11,075 nucleotides of DNA from Akkermansiaceae bacterium (GTDB lineage: Bacteria; Verrucomicrobiota; Verrucomicrobiia; Verrucomicrobiales; Akkermansiaceae), in NCBI GenBank assembly GCA_025457805.1, contig JALOTR010000026.1, positions 1 through 11,075 of the forward strand, given 5' to 3'. The notes below the pieces were generated by a model, which saw only the letters and a program-made list of their open reading frames with translations, did no database searches and had not been told where the DNA came from. Within the stretch, counting starts at the first letter, position 1. Each line of letters starts with the position of its first letter. Below are positions 5,726 to 11,075 of the stretch, piece after piece. A program made the position numbers and the translations under genes.

Positions 5726-7732
5726 ATGATTTCAATCACGGAAGGCCAGCCGATACCCGGGTTTTGCGACTCGGTGCGGGAGGCATTCTCGACGAAGGGC
5801 ATCCTCGCCAAGTCGCGCGACTTCGAATACCGCCCCCAACAGCAGGAACTGGCCGTGGCAGTGGCGGAGGCCTTCGTGAAATCCTCGCCACTCGTCGCGG
5901 AAGCCGGCACCGGGGTGGGGAAGTCGTTGGCGTATCTGCTGCCGGCCGCGAGGTTTGCGCTCGAAACCGGGCGAAAAGCGGTGATTTCCACGCATACGAT
6001 CAATTTGCAGGAGCAGCTCGTCCGCAAGGATATCCCGATCGTGCGCAAGCTGGTGGGTGAGGAACTGCCGGCGGTTTTGCTCAAAGGGCGGCAGAATTAT
6101 CTTTGTCCGCTGCGGCTGAGGCGGGCGATGGAGCAATCGGGCGATCTTTTCACGAGTTCGGAAAACGAAGAGCTCGAAGCCATCTGCCGCTGGGCGGAAG
6201 CGACGCGCGACGGGACTTTGAGCGATCTGGATTTCCAGCCGCAGATGAAGGTGTGGTTGCAGGTTTGCAGCGAGGCGCATTTGTGCACGGCGAGAAATTG
6301 CGGACCGCGTGGAAATTGTTTTTTCCAGGAAGCCCGCAAGGCCGCTGCCGATGCCAAGCTGGTGGTGGTGAATCACACGCTTTTCTTCGCGCTGCTCAAC
6401 ACCGAAATGGAGGAAGATGCGGCGGAAAACGCGAAAAAACCCGGTGGTTTTCTGTTTCCCAACGATTTCGCCGTGCTCGATGAGGCCCACACCATCGAGC
6501 AGGTCGCCGCTGTGCAACTCGGCCTCCGCGTTTCCCAATCCGGCCTCCGCTTCGACCTCCAACGCCTCTATCATCCCAAGACGAAAAAAGGCCTGCTCAA
6601 GTCCTTCCGCAAGGCTTCCGCCATGGTCGCCGTCGAGGATGCGCTTGCTGCGGCGGAGCGGTTTTTCCACGAGGTGGGCGATGTTTCGAAGTTCGGAAAT
6701 TACTCGAAGGAATGCCGCGTCCGGCAACCGGAAGTGGTGCCCAATACCATTTCCGAACCATTGCGCCGCCTCTGGTTGGAAATCGATGCCCTCGCCGCCG
6801 ATGTCGAAGGCGAAACCACCCGCGCGGAACTCCAGGATGCCTCACGCCGCCTGCGGGAAGCGCATGGCTCGGTGGCGGCCTTTCTCGATCAGGCGGATGA
6901 GGAAAGCGTCTATTGGGTCGAACGCGGCGGACGCGATGAAACGCAATACAGCCTGCACGCCGCGCCCGTCAAAGTGGCCGATCGCCTGCGCCCTTTGCTC
7001 TTCGGTCCAGGAAAAAGCATGGTGCTCACCAGTGCCACCCTCGGCGTGGGCGATCCCAATCTCGGCTACTTCCGCGGCCGGGTGGGAGCGGAAAAAGCCC
7101 GCGCGCTCTGCATCGGCAGTCCCTTCGATTACCAGCGCCAGATGCGCATCCGCATCTACAAGTCCGTCCCGGATCCCGGCACGCCGAAATACGATGAACT
7201 CCTCGCCGAGGGCATCCGCCAGTCGGTGCTCGAAAGCGATGGCCGCGCCTTCGTTCTTTTCACCAGCTATCGCACCATGCGTGATGCGGCGCAGCGGCTG
7301 GAGTCGTTTTTCAGGAAACAAGGCTGGCGCGTTCTCATGCAGGGCGAAGGCATGCCGCGCCACCGCATGATCGAGGAGTTCCGCAAGGACGTGCACAGTG
7401 TGCTCTTCGGAACGGACAGCTTCTGGACGGGCGTCGATGTGCCAGGCGAGGCGCTTTCGAATGTGGTCGTCACCCGCCTGCCCTTCGCCGTGCCGGATCA
7501 TCCCCTAACCGCTTCCCGCCTCGAAGCCATCGAAGCCGCCGGCGGCAATGCCTTCATGGAATACTCAGTGCCCGAGGCCATTCTCAAGATGCGCCAAGGC
7601 GTCGGCCGCCTCATCCGCACCGAGCGCGACAAGGGCCTCGTCTGCATTCTCGACAACCGGATTCTCACCAAACGTTACGGAAAATCCTTCCTCAATGCGC
7701 TGCCGGATGCCCCGATCGATATCATCGGTTAG
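5726..7732 (+). CDS. dinG: ATP-dependent DNA helicase, DinG/XPD family with iron-sulphur cluster
   Basis: DinG-type enzymes are superfamily 2, 5'-3' helicases that use a 4Fe-4S cluster to unwind forked DNA, R-loops and D-loops in repair and replication restart. The 668-residue protein starts at MISITEGQ. Motifs: Q-motif-like region YRPQQQELA (35-43), Walker A EAGTGVGKS (59-67), motif Ia STHTINLQEQL (88-98), Cys 127, 187, 192 and 198 with the DinG-type 5- and 6-residue spacing for the cluster (C181 is an extra Cys), VVNHTLFF (214-221), Walker B LDEAH (251-255), motif III LTSATL (434-439), FGTDSFWTGVDVPG (561-574) and motif VI QGVGRLIR (624-631). All catalytic motifs are intact. No exonuclease domain is fused, unlike the DinG of some Firmicutes. 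The frame is open to an ATG at 5651, but the extra 25 residues are Gly/Ser-rich and not family-like. It is divergent from the permease gene. YoaA-like paralogues share these motifs, so the exact subfamily is less certain than the helicase call. Confidence 0.93.
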   Translation: MISITEGQPIPGFCDSVREAFSTKGILAKSRDFEYRPQQQELAVAVAEAFVKSSPLVAEAGTGVGKSLAYLLPAARFALETGRKAVISTHTINLQEQLVRKDIPIVRKLVGEELPAVLLKGRQNYLCPLRLRRAMEQSGDLFTSSENEELEAICRWAEATRDGTLSDLDFQPQMKVWLQVCSEAHLCTARNCGPRGNCFFQEARKAAADAKLVVVNHTLFFALLNTEMEEDAAENAKKPGGFLFPNDFAVLDEAHTIEQVAAVQLGLRVSQSGLRFDLQRLYHPKTKKGLLKSFRKASAMVAVEDALAAAERFFHEVGDVSKFGNYSKECRVRQPEVVPNTISEPLRRLWLEIDALAADVEGETTRAELQDASRRLREAHGSVAAFLDQADEESVYWVERGGRDETQYSLHAAPVKVADRLRPLLFGPGKSMVLTSATLGVGDPNLGYFRGRVGAEKARALCIGSPFDYQRQMRIRIYKSVPDPGTPKYDELLAEGIRQSVLESDGRAFVLFTSYRTMRDAAQRLESFFRKQGWRVLMQGEGMPRHRMIEEFRKDVHSVLFGTDSFWTGVDVPGEALSNVVVTRLPFAVPDHPLTASRLEAIEAAGGNAFMEYSVPEAILKMRQGVGRLIRTERDKGLVCILDNRILTKRYGKSFLNALPDAPIDIIG

Positions 7733-7738
7733 AGGTTG

Positions 7739-8464
7739 TTAGTTTTTTTGAATTTTGAAAGGAGCCAGTCGGCCCACGGCATTCCTCAGCATCGCCGCAT
7801 CCCACTGGCCCGGAGCGGTGGCTATCTTGCCGAGAAAACCGTAATTCAACACACTGCCGCATTGCGCGCACAGCAAGCGCGAGACCGGTGCCAGCGGCCC
7901 CATTCCCATGGAGGAAACCAGGATGCCGTGACCTCCCAATTGGAAATCCGCCAACTGCGCCACGTCCGCCGGAGAGGAAATCCGCGCCGCCACCTTGAAA
8001 GCCACCGCACCGGCCTCCCTCGCCGCAGCGGCTGCGTTCACCAGCGTTTCCCGCTCCGGAAGTTTTTCAAAATCATGGAAAGACGCGATCCAAGGCACGC
8101 CCTTCGATTTCATCTCAGCAATCAAGCCGCCCATCGCGCCGATGCTTGCCACTTCGATGTCCACCAGCGCGGCCTCATCCAGCACGGCAAACAAAAGATC
8201 CGCCCGCTCGGTATCTTCCATTTCCCCCGCACCGCCCTCATCCTTGCGCCGTGCCGTGAAAAGCAGCGGAAATCCTTGCAAATGCTGCCATGGCGATGGC
8301 CCGGGCTGCTTGCCGTCAGCTTGAAGCAGGTCCAACCTCACCTCCGCAATGTCGCACGCCGCTGCGGTTTCCGCAGGCGTCGCCTGACACAGATCTTTCA
8401 GGGATCCAAAGCTTCCCACAATCTGCGGGTGACCACTTGCCAATCGGAATTCCACATTCGCCAT
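7739..8464 (-). CDS. aroD: Type I 3-dehydroquinate dehydratase
   Basis: AroD catalyses the third step of the shikimate pathway, converting 3-dehydroquinate to 3-dehydroshikimate through a Schiff-base intermediate. The 241-residue length fits type I enzymes. Motifs in order: HPQIVGSFGS (12-21), EVRLDLL (41-47) with the substrate-contacting Glu and Arg, LLFTARRKDEGG (67-78), VDIEV (101-105), SFHDF with catalytic His130, AFKVA with Schiff-base Lys157, and VSSMGMGPLAPVSR (183-196) and APGQW (217-221) lining the active site. The start is the ATG at 8462-8464; an upstream TTG (8510-8512) would add 16 residues that do not look family-like. It ends six bases from the dinG stop in a tail-to-tail arrangement and is divergent from the pilus genes. 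No other shikimate genes are in view. The last codons contain a run of seven A on the coding strand. Confidence 0.95.
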   Translation of the reverse strand: MANVEFRLASGHPQIVGSFGSLKDLCQATPAETAAACDIAEVRLDLLQADGKQPGPSPWQHLQGFPLLFTARRKDEGGAGEMEDTERADLLFAVLDEAALVDIEVASIGAMGGLIAEMKSKGVPWIASFHDFEKLPERETLVNAAAAAREAGAVAFKVAARISSPADVAQLADFQLGGHGILVSSMGMGPLAPVSRLLCAQCGSVLNYGFLGKIATAPGQWDAAMLRNAVGRLAPFKIQKN

Positions 8465-8540
8465 GGCCGAGTGATGTTCGTCAAAAGGCGGCTCGTCAAC
8501 CGCTTGTGGCAAATAGAGGCCGCAGTGTATTTACTTCTGG

Positions 8541-8560
8541 CGGATTTTTCACAAAATCCG
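8541..8560. promoter_or_regulatory. Perfect inverted repeat in the aroD / pilus-gene divergent region
   Basis: Eight-base arms CGGATTTT (8541-8548) and AAAATCCG (8553-8560) are perfectly complementary around the loop TCAC. The element lies 77 bases before aroD and 58 bases before the secreted pilus-locus gene, so it could be an operator for either, or a leader hairpin. A weak promoter-like pair for the + strand lies just upstream (TTGTGG at 8504-8509 and TATTTA at 8528-8533, spacer 18), which would place the repeat around the transcription start. That promoter is tentative. The rest of the 154-base region 8465-8618 shows nothing else I can identify. Confidence 0.45.
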
Positions 8561-8618
8561 TCATTTTCTCTGGTCAACCCGAAACCCGATTCCCTAGGTT
8601 CTTTCAAACCCCAGCCGT

Positions 8619-9245
8619 ATGAACGTTCTTCTTAAAAAATCTCTTTCATTCACCGCTTCCGCGATCATCGCCGGACTCTCCATCGGAAGCGCACTTGGCC
8701 AAGCCGCCAAGGTGGTCGGCGAGAAGCCTGCCTTCGATGATCTTCCCTCGCCCGAGTTCAGCGGCGGCAAGCAGAAAGCCTTCAAGCCCAAGGACTGGCT
8801 TGAAATCGAGACCAAGCTCAGGATCTCCCTCGCTCCCGAGCCGAAGTCCAAGACCTGCGAGAAACTCACCGTCAAGTGGTACATCGCCGTCAAGAATCCC
8901 GAGAAGAACGGCAGCATGCTCCTCCTCACCAAGGACATCGAGCACGTCAACGTCCCTCTCGAGGAGGACATTTTCTGCTCAGTTTACCTCTCTCCTGCCT
9001 CCATCAAGCGCCTCACCGGCTCCGACAAGGGCGGCAAGAACGCCGTGGCAGCCGTGGGCTACGAAGTCCTCATCAATGGCGAAAAAGTCGCCTCTGAGAC
9101 CGACAAGTTCAAAGTCGGCTGGTGGAATGCCGCTTCGGACAAAATTTCCCGCAGTGACTCCGTGCCTCTTCTCAACAAGTTTCAGACTCCCTTCAGCAAC
9201 ATGTGGTGGGATCGTTATGCGGAAGTGAACGAGAGCGCCAAGTGA
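8619..9245 (+). CDS. Secreted protein of the Amuc_1102 type, upstream of pilM
   Basis: This encodes 208 residues with a Sec signal peptide: basic start MNVLLKK, hydrophobic core SFTASAIIAGLSIG, and likely cleavage after ALG at 27 or a few residues later. The mature part has a proline-containing linker and then a beta-rich domain (about 58-170) with alternating strands such as EKLTVKWYIAVKN (81-93) and AAVGYEVLINGEKV (144-157). C80 and C120 could form a disulphide. It ends with a Trp-rich stretch (GWWN 167-170, MWWDRY 195-200). Its position 75 bases before a pilM-like gene, its size and its composition match, from memory, Amuc_1102 of Akkermansia muciniphila, which lies beside Amuc_1101 (PilM) and Amuc_1100 in a type IV pilus locus and is reported to have an immunoglobulin-like fold. 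The homology is recalled, not computed. A periplasmic or surface accessory role in the pilus or secretion machine is inferred. Confidence 0.75.
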   Translation: MNVLLKKSLSFTASAIIAGLSIGSALGQAAKVVGEKPAFDDLPSPEFSGGKQKAFKPKDWLEIETKLRISLAPEPKSKTCEKLTVKWYIAVKNPEKNGSMLLLTKDIEHVNVPLEEDIFCSVYLSPASIKRLTGSDKGGKNAVAAVGYEVLINGEKVASETDKFKVGWWNAASDKISRSDSVPLLNKFQTPFSNMWWDRYAEVNESAK

Positions 9246-9320
9246 CCCAGACCCCTCCCTGCTTCATTCATTTCATCGATATCCGGCCCCGCCCGTCCAT
9301 TTCCCCATCTTCACCGCATC

Positions 9321-11075
9321 ATGGCTGAAAATCAGACTACCGTCGCACTCAACATTGGATCCCAGCGCATCAGCATGGCCGTTTTCGAAGTTTCGAAAAA
9401 TGGCGCGCTCGTGCTCAAGTCCTACGACTCCGAGTCCATCGTGGCGGATCCTTCGATGGATGCCTCACGCATTTCCCAGACCCGGGTCGCCGTCGCCGAT
9501 CTCGTCTCGCGTCTCAAAGTGGGAAAAACCAAGGCGCGCTACGCCATCTCCGGCCAGGCCGTCTTCACCCGCTTCGTCAAGCTGCCGCCGCTTCAAGAGG
9601 ACAACATCGAGCAACTCGTCACCTTCGAGGCCCAGCAACACGTGCCCTTCCCCCTCGCTGAGGTTGTTTGGGATTACGAACTCATCGAAGGTGCCACCGA
9701 CAAGGAAGTCGTGATCGTCGCGATCAAGGCGGATGCGCTCGATGAAATCAACGCCGCCGTCAACGACAACGGTCTCGCAACCGCCGAGGTCGATGTGGCC
9801 CCGATGGCTCTCTACAACGCCTTCCGCTCGACCTACGGCCAGCCCGAGGAACCGATCCTCATCATTGATATCGGCGCCAAGACCAGCAACCTCCTCTACA
9901 TCGAGGGCAAGCGCTTTTTCACCCGCAGCATCGGCATCGGCGGATCCTCGATCACCGCCTCCATCGCCAAGGAATACAACATCGGTTTCCTGGAGGCCGA
10001 GCACCAGAAAATCGCCAACGGCCTCGTCGCTCTCGGCGGTGGCCACACCGAGCAGATGGACGAATCCGTCGCCGCGCTGGCCATGGTCATCCGCAATGCC
10101 CTCAGCCGTCTGCCAGCGGAAATTTCCCGCACCACGAATTATTACCGCAGTCAGCACGGCGGCAGCGCCCCGCGCCGGGTGCTTCTCGCAGGTGGAGGTG
10201 CCAACCTCCCCTACACGCTCGAATTCTTCCAGGAGAAGCTCAATCTCCCCGTCGAGTATTTCAATCCCGTCCGCAATGTGGCCCTCGGCAAGGGAGTGGA
10301 CCCCGCGGTGGTCCAACGCGAAGGACACTTGATGGGTGAACTTGTCGGCCTCGGCCTGCGTGGCATCGGCAAGTCGGAAATCAATATCGATCTGGTCCCG
10401 GTCGTGGTCGAACAGACCCGCGCCGCCGACCGCCGCAAGCCGTTTTTCGTGGCCGCCGCCGCCGTTCTTCTCGGTGGTGTAGGCGCATGGGCAGCCCTGC
10501 AAAACGTCGCCGCCGCACAAGCCGCCGACAAAGCCCGCACGATGGCGGAACAGCGCGATTCGCTCTCTCCGATCAAGACGCAGATCGATGGTCTCCTGAA
10601 AAAGGAAAGCACCTACCGCCAAATCGCCGATGGTTTCACCGGCGCGGAAGCCAGCCATTCGTTCTGGGTCGATGTGATTTCCGAAGTCCGTGGTGCTTTC
10701 GCCAGTGATTCGGTTTGGCTCACCGATTTCGAACCCATCAGCGGATACGATCCGAATTTGGCTCTCACGGCCAAGACTCCGGAAGCCCGAGCCAAGAACG
10801 GCAGGTCCATCGTCAAGCCGGACTTCTTCAATGCAGCCTACGGCGCGAGTTCGGTGGCGGACATCAAGATCGAACAGCCAGCCCCCAAGCCGGGTAACAA
10901 ACCGGCCCCACCTGCGTCCGCTACAGCCACCGCCAACGCCGTCCGCATCAAGGGCCTCTGGCGTGAGAATCCCAAGAGCCAGAACTTGGTTTCCGAGCTT
11001 CTCAAGAACCTCCGCGAGAAATCCGCCACCTTCCGCTTCACCACCAAGGATCCCAAGGGAGCCGATGTGGTGCTC
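9321..11075 (+). CDS. pilM: PilM-PilN fusion-type pilus assembly protein, 3' end beyond the window
   Basis: PilM is an actin-like cytoplasmic protein that binds the N-terminal tail of PilN and links the pilus motor to the inner-membrane alignment complex. From ATG 9321 the frame stays open for 585 codons to the window edge. Residues 1-350 form the PilM domain: VALNIGSQRISMAVFE (8-23, phosphate-1 region), LPPLQEDNIEQLVTFEAQQH with VPFPL, phosphate-2 loop LIIDIGAKTSN (180-190, D183), and VLLAGGGANLP (287-297). A PilN-like part follows: INIDLVP (354-360) resembling the PilN INLLP motif, a basic stretch RRK (371-373), one membrane helix (about 375-394), a coiled-coil-like segment (395-430), and a periplasmic alpha/beta region containing VWLTDFEP and VRIKGLW. 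The two normally separate proteins therefore lie in one chain. A Pro/Ala-rich insert lies before the last domain. The start has no clear ribosome site; the 75-base leader 9246-9320 is pyrimidine-rich. Confidence 0.9.
   Translation, partial: MAENQTTVALNIGSQRISMAVFEVSKNGALVLKSYDSESIVADPSMDASRISQTRVAVADLVSRLKVGKTKARYAISGQAVFTRFVKLPPLQEDNIEQLVTFEAQQHVPFPLAEVVWDYELIEGATDKEVVIVAIKADALDEINAAVNDNGLATAEVDVAPMALYNAFRSTYGQPEEPILIIDIGAKTSNLLYIEGKRFFTRSIGIGGSSITASIAKEYNIGFLEAEHQKIANGLVALGGGHTEQMDESVAALAMVIRNALSRLPAEISRTTNYYRSQHGGSAPRRVLLAGGGANLPYTLEFFQEKLNLPVEYFNPVRNVALGKGVDPAVVQREGHLMGELVGLGLRGIGKSEINIDLVPVVVEQTRAADRRKPFFVAAAAVLLGGVGAWAALQNVAAAQAADKARTMAEQRDSLSPIKTQIDGLLKKESTYRQIADGFTGAEASHSFWVDVISEVRGAFASDSVWLTDFEPISGYDPNLALTAKTPEARAKNGRSIVKPDFFNAAYGASSVADIKIEQPAPKPGNKPAPPASATATANAVRIKGLWRENPKSQNLVSELLKNLREKSATFRFTTKDPKGADVVL

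Noticed and set aside
5732..6727. Minus-strand open frame of 331 codons opposite dinG.
   Set aside because: dinG has all its helicase and iron-sulphur motifs across this interval; the antisense frame has none and begins and ends arbitrarily.
9465..10658. Minus-strand open frame of 397 codons opposite the PilM-PilN fusion.
   Set aside because: It lies wholly inside a motif-rich PilM gene, has antisense-like composition (many Gly, Asp, Glu, Val), and has no family signature.
1..11075. Search for CRISPR arrays, tRNA or rRNA genes, insertion sequences, toxin-antitoxin pairs and defence genes.
   Set aside because: No spaced direct repeats, transposase motifs, tRNA cloverleaf or small toxin-antitoxin gene pair were seen; the genes are housekeeping, envelope and pilus-related.

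Overview
The window looks like a chromosomal segment of a Verrucomicrobiota bacterium, most likely near Verrucomicrobiaceae/Akkermansiaceae. Support comes from the GC-rich coding style, the general lack of clear Shine-Dalgarno sites, and above all the right-hand end. There, a small secreted protein resembling the Akkermansia Amuc_1102 type is followed by a PilM-type pilus assembly protein of the Amuc_1101 type. The species assignment is inference. No plasmid, phage, IS element, CRISPR array, tRNA or rRNA is visible. Almost all of the window is coding; the largest gap is 154 bases (8465-8618), so no gene-free stretch reaches 300 bases.

Left part (1-2403): the 3' end of fabH (+ strand) is followed by a short convergent spacer filled with heptanucleotide tandem repeats. 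Two minus-strand genes come next: a secreted or membrane-anchored helical-repeat protein built from nine units of 32-33 residues, and a small secreted protein of unknown function. A long hairpin lies between these two.

Middle part (2486-5608): a compact minus-strand cluster runs from an LptF/LptG-family lipopolysaccharide-export permease, through a hypothetical protein, to a NagZ-like glycoside hydrolase family 3 enzyme. The last two overlap by ATGA, so their translation is probably coupled. The cluster has an envelope theme (lipopolysaccharide transport and peptidoglycan recycling). It is divergent from the next gene across 117 bases.

Right part (5726-11075): a DinG/XPD-type iron-sulphur helicase (+) ends six bases from the 3' end of aroD (-, type I 3-dehydroquinate dehydratase). 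AroD is divergent from the pilus genes (+): the secreted Amuc_1102-like protein and then a long open frame running off the window. That frame fuses a PilM actin-like domain to a PilN-like segment (INLLP-like motif, one membrane helix, coiled coil, periplasmic domain). This fusion is the most distinctive feature of the window. I see no evidence for a wholly new multi-gene system. The observations most worth following are the PilM-PilN fusion with its secreted partner, the hypothetical protein coupled to NagZ, and the 32-33-residue repeat protein.
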